Assembly (NCBI GenBank): GCA_029225565.1
Contig: JAQXWS010000016.1
Span: 1 to 40,320 of the forward strand
Length of the DNA stretch: 40,320 nucleotides
Origin: Eubacteriales bacterium
Lineage (GTDB): Bacteria; Bacillota; Clostridia; Oscillospirales; Acutalibacteraceae
Reading direction: 5' to 3'
In this document: one piece after another, positions 1-6,873 of the stretch
How positions within the stretch are numbered: the stretch's first letter is position 1
Layout of the letters: the number at the start of each line of letters is the position of its first letter
Translations under genes and position numbers: made by a program
Notes under the pieces: generated by a model
Database searches by the model: none
What the model was told of the DNA's origin: nothing
What the model saw: the letters and a program-made list of their open reading frames with translations, nothing else

Positions 1-2
1 TG

Positions 3-268
3 CCTTTTGGAGAATGTATCAAAGAGCAAATTAATAATTTAGAAATTAGATACAAAAATGTAAAAATAGATAATTATGTTATTATGCCTAATCATATACA
101 CATTCTGATGAGGATAGAAAATCAGACGGGAGGAGCAAGCCAGACGGGAGGAGCAAGCCAGACGGGAGGAGCAAGCCCCTCCCCTACAGTATCCGATATA
201 ATATGTGCATTTAAATCATTATCAACAAATATGGCAATATATCGACGACAATCCAATCAAATAAATTT
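3..268 (+). pseudogene. REP-associated tyrosine transposase (RAYT/Y1_Tnp) fragment
   Basis: The reading frame is open from the left edge and encodes IDNYVIMPNHIHILMRIE, the hallmark of the Y1 transposase / RAYT family: HIH is the HUH metal-binding motif. It continues into PTVSDIICAFKSLST, the helix that normally follows. The C-terminal part with the catalytic tyrosine and the family's usual ending is absent: after about base 265 the frame runs into the hairpin and antisense strand of the neighbouring gene. Three perfect 18-base repeats (encoding QTGGAS three times) interrupt the region between the HUH motif and the helix. RAYTs are single-copy housekeeping-like transposases that process REP hairpins. 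This copy looks like an inactive remnant, although its N-terminus lies outside the window. Low GC compared with the genes to its right. Confidence 0.75.
123..187 (-). repeat. REP-like hairpin plus tandem partial copies inside RAYT fragment
   Basis: The plus strand carries three perfect tandem copies of an 18-base unit (123-140, 141-158, 159-176), followed by CCCTCCCCTAC. Read on the minus strand, 187-165 is GTAGG, then a seven-base stem GGAGGGG, loop CTTG and stem CTCCTCC with one G-T pair. The GTAG head plus hairpin is the form recognised by RAYT proteins in enterobacteria. The other two repeats contain the loop and distal stem but lack the GTAGG head, so they look like partial duplications. 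Confidence 0.7.
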
Positions 269-298
269 GAGGGCAACAACCGTTGCCCTCATTTTTTT
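259..298. terminator. Bidirectional intrinsic terminator
   Basis: A perfect nine-base stem, GAGGGCAAC / GTTGCCCTC with loop AACC (269-290), is followed on the plus strand by seven T (292-298). On the minus strand it is followed by AAATTTATTT (268-259). It lies immediately after the stop codon of the acyl-CoA synthetase gene and probably ends that transcript, while also blocking read-through from the left. Confidence 0.75.
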
Positions 299-2030
299 AC
301 TTATTTTCCTTATTCGCCTGGTATTTTGCCAATTCCTCTTCCTCCAGCCGGCGGTATGCAACCTTGCCTACCAAGGTTTTTGGCAGGTCGTCGCGGAACT
401 CAATCTCCTTTGGCACGCCGTAGCGGGATATATTCTTTTTGCAATAATCCAGGATTTCCTCCTTGATTTTGTCGCTGGGCTCAACGCCCTTGCGAAGCAC
501 TACAAATGCCTTTACCACATGCATCTTGTATGGGTCGGGCACACCGATGGCGCAGGAAAGCAGAACATCGGGGTGGGTGTCGATGGCGTTCTCTACCTGG
601 GAGGGGTACACATTGATTCCCGATACTATGATAAGGCGCTTCATTCTCTGCTTGTAGTACACAAATCCGTCCTGGTCCATAACACCCAGGTCGCCTGTAT
701 GGAGCCAAACATTGCCGTCGCTGTGGGTACGCAGGGTGGATGCGGTCTCCTGGGCGTTGTTGAGGTAGCCTTTCATAACAGTGGGGCCGCAGATACAAAT
801 TTCGCCCTCCTCGCCGTAAGGCAGGGGTGTATCCGTGCGTGGGTCAACGATGGAGTAAAATGTGTCGGAAAGGGGGATACCGATACTGCCCTCTCTGTAT
901 GTATCGTAAGGGGTAAGGCAGGATGCGGTAACACATTCCGTAGTGCCGTAGCCCTCGCGCACCTGGATATTGGCGTTATGTTCCTTGAGGAAGGTGTCCA
1001 CCTTTTTCTTTAGCTCGACGGACAGGGAGTCGCCGCCGCAGAACATACCCCGCAGGAAGGACAGGTCAAAGTCGAATCCCTCGCTGCGCAGCAGAGCCTC
1101 AAACAGAGTGGGCACGCCGACGATAACATTGGGCTTATACTTCTTTACATCCCTGGCGTAGGTCTTGATGGTGAACTGCGGTATGATGATACATGTGCCG
1201 CTGGCTGCAAGAGCAGTATGGATGCCCACTCCCAAGCCGAAGCCGTGGAACAGAGGCATAACGGAGAACATACGCAGCCCCTCCATGGAGAATCCTGCAT
1301 TGGATGCAACCTGGTATGCCAGGGCATTCATATTCAGGTTGGTCAGTTCAATACCCTTTGAGGTGCCGGTGGTACCGCCGCTAAACAGGATAACGGCAGT
1401 CTCGTTGGCTGCGGGCATATCGCCGGTAAGGGGAGCAGCCTTTTTGCCTGCGGAGACAAAGTCCCCCCAGTCGATAACATTCTTGTTGTCCTCCGGGAGG
1501 GGGGCAGGCTTTTTCTTTAATGTGAGGGGATAGAGTAGGTTGAGGGGGAACGGCAGCTCGTCCTTAATGTGAGCCACGATAACCTTTACCTGGTGGTCAA
1601 CCTGCTCCAGTGCCTCCAGCACCTTTTCGTAAAACAAATCCACAACCAGCACGGCCTTGCTGCCGGCGGTGTTGATATAGAACGCAATCTCGCCCACTGC
1701 GGACAGGGGATGAATCATTGCCGGAATTGCGCCGATACGGTTGAGGGCATAAAAGGAATCAACGCCCTGGGGGGTGTTGGGCATACACACGGTGACGGTG
1801 TCGCCCTTGTTGATGCCGATGCTCTTGTATGCCTTGCCAATGGTGTCAACCTTGGACAAAAACTGCTTGTATGTTGTCTTTTTGCCCTGGAATTCGTAGG
1901 CTTCGGAGTTCATCTTGTTCAGCTTAACGGCGGAGTCCCTGACTGCCTCGTACATTGAGCCCTGGGGGTACTCAAGAGTGGCGGGAATATCGCCGTAATG
2001 CTTTAGCCATGGTGCATTGGGTGTGTTCAT
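297..2030 (-). CDS. Long-chain acyl-CoA synthetase-like AMP-dependent ligase
   Basis: A 577-residue class I adenylate-forming enzyme (ANL superfamily) that activates a carboxylate to an acyl-AMP and then to a CoA thioester. Motifs visible in order: the phosphate loop ILFSGGTTGTSKG (about 215-226), the adenine-binding YGTTE (361-365), the ribose-binding TGD (445-447), hinge region around 460-470, and the C-terminal PKTLVGK with the expected catalytic lysine at 556. Length and the full set of core motifs fit FadD/fatty acyl-CoA ligases, but the actual acid cannot be told from sequence. ATG start is supported by AAAGGAG eight bases upstream. It stands alone with its own promoter (TTGACC-18-TATAAT) and terminator, so fatty acid activation for lipid synthesis or recycling is a reasonable inference. 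Confidence 0.85.
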   Translation of the reverse strand: MNTPNAPWLKHYGDIPATLEYPQGSMYEAVRDSAVKLNKMNSEAYEFQGKKTTYKQFLSKVDTIGKAYKSIGINKGDTVTVCMPNTPQGVDSFYALNRIGAIPAMIHPLSAVGEIAFYINTAGSKAVLVVDLFYEKVLEALEQVDHQVKVIVAHIKDELPFPLNLLYPLTLKKKPAPLPEDNKNVIDWGDFVSAGKKAAPLTGDMPAANETAVILFSGGTTGTSKGIELTNLNMNALAYQVASNAGFSMEGLRMFSVMPLFHGFGLGVGIHTALAASGTCIIIPQFTIKTYARDVKKYKPNVIVGVPTLFEALLRSEGFDFDLSFLRGMFCGGDSLSVELKKKVDTFLKEHNANIQVREGYGTTECVTASCLTPYDTYREGSIGIPLSDTFYSIVDPRTDTPLPYGEEGEICICGPTVMKGYLNNAQETASTLRTHSDGNVWLHTGDLGVMDQDGFVYYKQRMKRLIIVSGINVYPSQVENAIDTHPDVLLSCAIGVPDPYKMHVVKAFVVLRKGVEPSDKIKEEILDYCKKNISRYGVPKEIEFRDDLPKTLVGKVAYRRLEEEELAKYQANKENK

Positions 2031-2062
2031 AACAATTACTCCTTTTTCATTAATTCGCCTGT

Positions 2063-2092
2063 ATTATACATATTTGCTCCCCAAAAGGTCAA
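2063..2092 (-). promoter_or_regulatory. Promoter of the acyl-CoA synthetase gene
   Basis: On the minus strand, TTGACC (2092-2087) and TATAAT (2068-2063) are separated by 18 bases and lie about 33 bases ahead of the start codon. This is a near-consensus sigma-A type promoter. Confidence 0.7.
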
Positions 2093-2162
2093 CAAGAATT
2101 AAAAAAGTTTATAATTTGTTGATAAATTAGACGAATGTCTATTATGAAATGTCTATTATCTC

Positions 2163-2195
2163 CAAAAAACAAGGGCCGAGACAGAACTCAGCCCT
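2163..2195 (-). terminator. Terminator after nitroreductase gene
   Basis: On the minus strand AGGGC-T-GAG, a short loop, then CTC-G-GCCCT form a stem with one internal mismatch, followed by TTGTTTTTTGG. It begins 25 bases after the nitroreductase stop and ends the sulfatase-transporter-nitroreductase operon. Confidence 0.75.
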
Positions 2196-2220
2196 AAAAA
2201 TTATATGATGTAATTAAGAA

Positions 2221-2763
2221 TTATATCCAAGTAATAATGTCGGCATTGGACTTTCGCTTGGGCATATCGGGATTATCGGCGGGATAGCCCACGGCGATAA
2301 CCGACACCACCGTTTGGGACTCCGGTATATCCAGAGCCGCACGCAGGGCTTCGCCGTCCCTGATGCCCATAATCAATGTGCCGAGACCCATTGCCTGCGC
2401 CTGCAGCACAAGATTTTCGTTATGCAGGCCCAGGTCATAGTAACCCCAGCCGTTGCCGCACTCGTTGTCGGGATTGCCCTGTCGGTCAAAGCCGGCACGA
2501 TTACTCTCGAACGCGGTAACAATCAGCGCAGCGCCACGACAGTTATTGCGGTTGAACTCCGGCAAGCAGGCGCTGACCTTGGCAACAGCCCGGTGGGTAA
2601 CGGCGCAGTAATAGCGCGCTGTCTGACTGTTTTTCCAGCTGGGGGCAAGGATTGCACTGTCTATCAGCTGCTCCACCTGCTCCCGAGTCACGCTGCGAGC
2701 AGTATCGTAATGCCTGATACTCCTCCTGCCCCGCAGGGCGTCGGTAAGGGACATATTACTCAT
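2221..2763 (-). CDS. Nitroreductase family FMN-dependent oxidoreductase
   Basis: About 180 residues. The N-terminal RGRRSIRHYD (FMN phosphate contact) and LAPSWKNSQ are typical of the nitroreductase superfamily, and the C-terminal stretch AMGLGTLIMGIRD...SVIAVGYPAD completes the fold. These enzymes use FMN and NAD(P)H to reduce nitro, quinone or flavin substrates; the natural substrate here is unknown. Two starts are possible: ATG at 2763, overlapping the transporter stop by eight bases, or ATG at 2754. The 30 bases further upstream lie inside the transporter gene and are unlikely to be coding for this protein. It is the last gene of the three-gene operon and probably translationally coupled to the transporter. 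The association with sulfatase and transporter may be functional or coincidental. Confidence 0.85.
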   Translation of the reverse strand: MSNMSLTDALRGRRSIRHYDTARSVTREQVEQLIDSAILAPSWKNSQTARYYCAVTHRAVAKVSACLPEFNRNNCRGAALIVTAFESNRAGFDRQGNPDNECGNGWGYYDLGLHNENLVLQAQAMGLGTLIMGIRDGEALRAALDIPESQTVVSVIAVGYPADNPDMPKRKSNADIITWI

Positions 2764-4252
2764 TTTCCATAGCCTTTGCGTGTGCCTCGGCAAGCTGAGC
2801 CTGAGCGTCTGCCTTGGTCTTGCCGGTAAAGTCGTTAAACAGCATCGGCAGGATAGTAAGGAAGAAGCCTACAGCCGGCACAATTGTAACCAGAGCCAGG
2901 AGCATAACCTGGGTTTTTTCGTCCTGCTGGAAGAAAATCTGGCGACCCTCAATATCCACAAGGGACTTGTCAACCGGCTTAAAGTTGGTCTGGTCAAGAA
3001 TCTGGCCGAACACAAAGGTAGCGATAGCGGCATTAACCTTGGACAAGAAGGTCTGGAAGGAGAAGCATACACCCTCGTGGCGCTCGCCGGTCTTCCATTC
3101 CATATAATCTACCGCATCGGCAATCAACGCGTAGGTAATAACATTGTAGATACCAAGGGGCACACCCATCAGGAACAGGAATACCCAAAGGAGGTAAATG
3201 TTGACATTAGTAATATCTCCGGAGAATACTACATAGCAAAGCACATGCACGATAAGTCCCATAAGTGCGGAGCCGATGTAAATCTGCTTGAGAGAGAACT
3301 TTTTGCAAAGAGCCGGGAAGATAGCCATAGCAGGCACCATGCCCACACCGATAGCAACAGTAAGGGTGGTAACAATGGTTCCGCGAGGAATCCAAAAGCC
3401 GTTGTACGCAGCCTTTGCGTCAACATTTGGCAACAGGTTGCCTGCCTCGTCAAAAATCATACTAAAGTCGGTATAGTTTTGGATAATAAGATAGTTACCG
3501 ATATAGTCAGCACACTGGTTTGCGGTAACCATGGTTGAGCCGAGAATAGCAGCAAAGATAACGATAATCAGCAGCTTATCCTTGGCAAGTACGTTAAAGG
3601 TCTCGCGGAATGTGGGCGAGTGGTCCATCTTTGGCACTCTCTCCTTGGATACAAAGAAGATGAGAATGGACAGTCCTGCGCCGAGAATAGCAAACATAAC
3701 CGCAGAGATAAAGAATCCCTTTTCGTATCCCAAATTGCTCTGGTAAAGAATCGGAACCAACAGCGCCGGCAAAATGCCGCCAAAGGTGGAGCCCAGACGA
3801 GCAGTGGAGATAAACGATGTACGCTCACTCTCGATTGGGGTGATAACCGATGACAGACCCCAGAACGGAACATCCTGGACAGTAAAGCATACGCCCCAAA
3901 TGATGTATGTAACCAGCGCCCAGATGAACGCTGCCTGTGAGCCGTCCTTGAACGGTGCGGTAAACAGCAGAATGGTAGAAATTGCGATAGGCACCGGTGA
4001 GAACAGAAGATACGGTCTCATCTTGCCCCATTTGGTACGGGTCTTATCTACCAGCATACCCATGGCAGGGTCGTTGAGTGCGTCAAAAATTCTGCCTATC
4101 AGAATGATAGTGGTACCCTGCTTAAGGCTAAGGCCGGCACCGTTTTGAAAGAATACCAGGGTGAACATGGACATCAGGGTATAGATACCCGACCTGCCGA
4201 ATGCACCGAGGGTAAAGCAGATTCTCTCCTTGAGAGTCAGTTGTTTTTCCAT
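2756..4252 (-). CDS. GPH-family sugar:cation symporter (MelB-like MFS)
   Basis: A 498-residue polytopic membrane protein with about twelve hydrophobic segments. The segment GRIFDALNDPAMGMLVDKTRTKWGKMRPYL (written here only as its landmarks: DALNDP near residue 58 and TKWGKMRP near residue 75) matches the signature of the glycoside-pentoside-hexuronide:cation symporter family. These carriers import sugars, uronates or glycosides with Na+ or H+. The start codon overlaps the sulfatase stop by one base (TAATG), so the two are translationally coupled. Context suggests that the imported solute is a sugar or glycoside released by the sulfatase and perhaps the nearby fucosidase. The exact substrate is not predictable from the sequence. 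Confidence 0.88.
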   Translation of the reverse strand: MEKQLTLKERICFTLGAFGRSGIYTLMSMFTLVFFQNGAGLSLKQGTTIILIGRIFDALNDPAMGMLVDKTRTKWGKMRPYLLFSPVPIAISTILLFTAPFKDGSQAAFIWALVTYIIWGVCFTVQDVPFWGLSSVITPIESERTSFISTARLGSTFGGILPALLVPILYQSNLGYEKGFFISAVMFAILGAGLSILIFFVSKERVPKMDHSPTFRETFNVLAKDKLLIIVIFAAILGSTMVTANQCADYIGNYLIIQNYTDFSMIFDEAGNLLPNVDAKAAYNGFWIPRGTIVTTLTVAIGVGMVPAMAIFPALCKKFSLKQIYIGSALMGLIVHVLCYVVFSGDITNVNIYLLWVFLFLMGVPLGIYNVITYALIADAVDYMEWKTGERHEGVCFSFQTFLSKVNAAIATFVFGQILDQTNFKPVDKSLVDIEGRQIFFQQDEKTQVMLLALVTIVPAVGFFLTILPMLFNDFTGKTKADAQAQLAEAHAKAMENE

Positions 4253-5562
4253 TACTTTTTCCTCACTTTCACTGCCGGAAGAATAATGGGCTTCTTCTCT
4301 CCGGCCTTTGTCATTTCTGCAATCAATACAGACTTTAGGTGCTGTCTAATTTCTGTATATGCAGGGTCTTTGATAAGATTATGTTTTTCTATAGGGTCCT
4401 TTTCTAAATCGTAAAGGTAATCCTCAAAATAAACATTAGCCTTGCCGTGAATGTAGCCGACAGGCGCTGCGTCACGAACAGAGTACTTGTACCTGTCCGT
4501 ACGGATTGCACGGGAATTGCTGGCCTCGCTGATTTGGATAAACACAGCCTCTCGCTGACTGATGTCCCCTGCAAGGTCCATACCCATATAGTCGTCGGGT
4601 ATGTCGATGCCCGCCATGGAAAGCAGGGTCGGCGGAAGGTCAATTAGGGAGGTAATCTTTTGCTCCCGTCTGCCGCCGGTAAATTCTCCGCCACGGATAA
4701 TCAACGGGGTATGCACCGCCGCCTCGTGGCAGGAACGCTTGTACTCCGGGTTGCGGGTCTTGAAATGACTGCCGTGGTCGGAGGTGTATATGATGACAGT
4801 ATCATCGTAGATACCCAGCTCCTTGAGTTTATCTACCAGCCTGCCCACATTGTAGTCCAGACGATTGATGGCGGACAGATAATCCGGATACGACTTTTCG
4901 TAATCCCCCTTGAGGAAAGTAAGGTCGTCGGGAATCGGGTAATCACGGTAGTCGTCCACCGTGGGCTTGTAGCCCTCGTAGCAGTGGTGGTCGTTCTGGT
5001 GATGGGGCTCCAGCTGACTGACAAACAAAAAGAACGGCTTGTCTTTGTCACAATTGTCAAGATACTCCAGAGCATAGTCATTGATACAGTCGGCGCGGTA
5101 GCCGGTAAAGTCATGACGGTTGCCCTTTTCGTCAAATATGTATCCGTCATAGCCGTGGGAGGTAAACTCCAGCACGTCGGCGCCACGAAAATACTGATAC
5201 TCGCCCAATTTTTCTGTCGGGATGGCAGTTTTCTCACAATGGAGACCGATGCCCGGCAGTCTGTCGGATGCCAAATGCCACTTGCCGATATACGCGGTCT
5301 GATAACCGGCGTTGTTAAAATAGTGCGCAAGGGACGGTGCATCCTGCGGCAACGGAATTCCGTTCCAATAGCAACCAAGCTGGGTAGCGTATCTGCCGCT
5401 TTGCAGGCAAGCACGGGCAGGACCGCACACAGGCTGACAAGTAATATTGTTGTCAAACATAACGCCCTCACCGGCAAGCTGCATCAAATTAGGTGTCAGC
5501 CGGTCATTGACGGTGTCGTAACGCTGCTGGTCGCTGAAATAAAACACGATGTTTTTTCGCAT
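4252..5562 (-). CDS. Type I (formylglycine) sulfatase, arylsulfatase family
   Basis: A 436-residue alkaline-phosphatase-fold sulfatase. The active-site motif C-x-P-x-R is seen as CGPAR at 46-50; the cysteine must be oxidised to formylglycine, which anaerobes do with a radical-SAM maturase (not in this window). Metal and sulfate ligands are visible as D11-Q12 near the N-terminus, GKWHL (93-97) and SDHGSHF (261-267). No signal peptide is seen, so it probably acts in the cytoplasm on an imported sulfated sugar, which fits the coupled symporter downstream. Start ATG has AAAGGTGGG upstream. First gene of the operon with the transporter and nitroreductase. Substrate unknown; sulfated mucin or glycosaminoglycan sugars are an inference from the GH95 neighbour. 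Confidence 0.88.
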   Translation of the reverse strand: MRKNIVFYFSDQQRYDTVNDRLTPNLMQLAGEGVMFDNNITCQPVCGPARACLQSGRYATQLGCYWNGIPLPQDAPSLAHYFNNAGYQTAYIGKWHLASDRLPGIGLHCEKTAIPTEKLGEYQYFRGADVLEFTSHGYDGYIFDEKGNRHDFTGYRADCINDYALEYLDNCDKDKPFFLFVSQLEPHHQNDHHCYEGYKPTVDDYRDYPIPDDLTFLKGDYEKSYPDYLSAINRLDYNVGRLVDKLKELGIYDDTVIIYTSDHGSHFKTRNPEYKRSCHEAAVHTPLIIRGGEFTGGRREQKITSLIDLPPTLLSMAGIDIPDDYMGMDLAGDISQREAVFIQISEASNSRAIRTDRYKYSVRDAAPVGYIHGKANVYFEDYLYDLEKDPIEKHNLIKDPAYTEIRQHLKSVLIAEMTKAGEKKPIILPAVKVRKK

Positions 5563-5589
5563 AATATCCCACCTTTCATAATTAAGTCA

Positions 5590-5619
5590 ATAGTAACACG
5601 AAACCCACCCAAGTGTCAA
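5590..5619 (-). promoter_or_regulatory. Promoter of sulfatase operon
   Basis: On the minus strand TTGACA (5619-5614), an 18-base spacer and TACTAT (5595-5590) lie shortly upstream of the sulfatase ribosome-binding site. Confidence 0.65.
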
Positions 5620-5641
5620 TACCAAACAGGACAACAACAGG

Positions 5642-5677
5642 TAAATAAAAACAGCACCCCATATTTTGGAGTGCTGT
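5642..5677 (-). terminator. Terminator after DUF3048 gene
   Basis: Minus strand: CAGCACTCC, a loop of seven bases, GGGGTGCTG, then TTTTTATTTAC. It starts about 17 bases after the DUF3048 stop codon and insulates the sulfatase promoter from upstream transcription. Confidence 0.85.
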
Positions 5678-5693
5678 AGAAGTCTGCAAATGT

Positions 5694-6740
5694 TTACTGA
5701 TAGCTGACCTTACCGCCGTTGTTGGAGGAGGCAAGCCCGATATAGCTGTTGCCCTTGTTGAGGGAGAGGGCGTTGCCGTCGCCGTCAGTCAGCTTTAATC
5801 TGCCGGAGGAGGCGTCCCACTTGATGGGCTGTACCTTGCCGTTGGAGGCGTAAAATCCCGTACCCGAAGTGATGCTGTAGTTGAGATAAGTGGTGGTTGA
5901 GCCCTTGTAGGGGGTGGTGATGTATGTGGTATCCGCCCGGAGAACAATCACATTTTGGAACTGCACATCGGTTTTCCAGTCGCCGCAGTGGTATTTGCCG
6001 TCATCGGCAGAAAAACTGAATTTGCGAGTGTCGGTACGGGAGGAAAACCTGCAGGACAGAGTGCCTGCCGGGTCGGTACCGGCATCGTGAACATCATCAT
6101 AAAAATCAAACTTTGTAAAACGGGACTTGCTGTATTCCTTGCGGCAGTCCTTTTTTTCTATCACCTGAGCCATTTTGTCACCGTGGACGATACCGCGGTG
6201 CTCGCTGGACACGGAGCGTGTGGTATCCCTGCCAAAAAGGGGTCCCCCTGCCATACCGTCAATATGGGCCACATTATCCCTGCCGAAAACGCCGTAGCCG
6301 CCGATATAACTGCCCTTGTTGTGACTGCCGCCCCAATGAACAAACACAGCGTCAAACAACTCGCTGAATTCCACAAATGACGGACGGGCGCTGCGAATGG
6401 GGCCCACCTTGTTAGGTACGGTATTGTAATCGGCGTACAGCCAAAGCATACGGCTGATACCGCCCTCAACCTCGCCCTCAACGATAATATCCGGTGTGTC
6501 AATGCCCCACTGAGGACGGGCGGAGGGTGAGTTCTCCACAACTATTGCCACAGGACGGCGACCCACAGCGGATTCGTCAAAATCGCTGTCGCCGGTAAAG
6601 GGATTATACACCGAGGGCGCCGGCTGTGTGGTGGTTGTGGTGGTAGTGGTTGTTGTTGCTTGTATCTCCGGCTCCTTGCTGCAGCCAAAGAGCAATGCCG
6701 TCATAATGACAGCCATCAAAATTGCTATTGCCTTTTTCAT
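5694..6740 (-). CDS. DUF3048 (YerB-type) lipoprotein
   Basis: A 348-residue protein with a lipoprotein signal (residues 1-20, ending LLFGC with the lipidated Cys at 20). A run of ten threonines (29-38) acts as a linker. The body matches the DUF3048 family, as in Bacillus YerB: RRPVAIVVENSPSARPQWGI, then GEVEGGISRMLWLYAD, GPIRSARPSF, VHWGGSH and a C-terminal beta-rich half. It should sit on the outer face of the cytoplasmic membrane. The family's biochemical role is not established, and no function is claimed here. It has its own promoter, back to back with the GH95 promoter, and its own terminator, so it is monocistronic. Confidence 0.85.
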   Translation of the reverse strand: MKKAIAILMAVIMTALLFGCSKEPEIQATTTTTTTTTTQPAPSVYNPFTGDSDFDESAVGRRPVAIVVENSPSARPQWGIDTPDIIVEGEVEGGISRMLWLYADYNTVPNKVGPIRSARPSFVEFSELFDAVFVHWGGSHNKGSYIGGYGVFGRDNVAHIDGMAGGPLFGRDTTRSVSSEHRGIVHGDKMAQVIEKKDCRKEYSKSRFTKFDFYDDVHDAGTDPAGTLSCRFSSRTDTRKFSFSADDGKYHCGDWKTDVQFQNVIVLRADTTYITTPYKGSTTTYLNYSITSGTGFYASNGKVQPIKWDASSGRLKLTDGDGNALSLNKGNSYIGLASSNNGGKVSYQ

Positions 6741-6770
6741 AATCTGTCTCCCTAAAAATAATATACCAAT

Positions 6771-6835
6771 ATGATACCACAGGTGTAGGGCATTTTCAAT
6801 TAACTGTTGAAAAAAACGGCAAAAAAAGTTATAAT
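6771..6835. promoter_or_regulatory. Back-to-back divergent promoters, DUF3048 / GH95
   Basis: Rightward: TTGAAA (6807-6812), 17 bases, TATAAT (6830-6835), driving the fucosidase. Leftward, on the minus strand: TTGAAA (6799-6794), 17 bases, TATCAT (6776-6771), driving the DUF3048 lipoprotein. The two -35 boxes are separated by only seven bases, so one regulator or polymerase could influence both. Confidence 0.7.
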
Positions 6836-6873
6836 AACACCATAAATATCACTACATTTTTTGGAGAGAAAGT

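Noticed and set aside
123-176. Short tandem repeats as a CRISPR array
   Set aside because: The 18-base units are directly adjacent with no spacers and lie in frame inside the RAYT reading frame.
268-1013. Long plus-strand continuation of the RAYT frame
   Set aside because: Beyond about base 268 it is antisense to the acyl-CoA synthetase gene, with no similarity to RAYT ends; the opposite strand has a full set of ANL motifs.
6623-6656. Ten-threonine run in DUF3048 protein as a sequencing error or microsatellite
   Set aside because: Codons are mixed and Thr-rich linkers after a lipidated cysteine are common.
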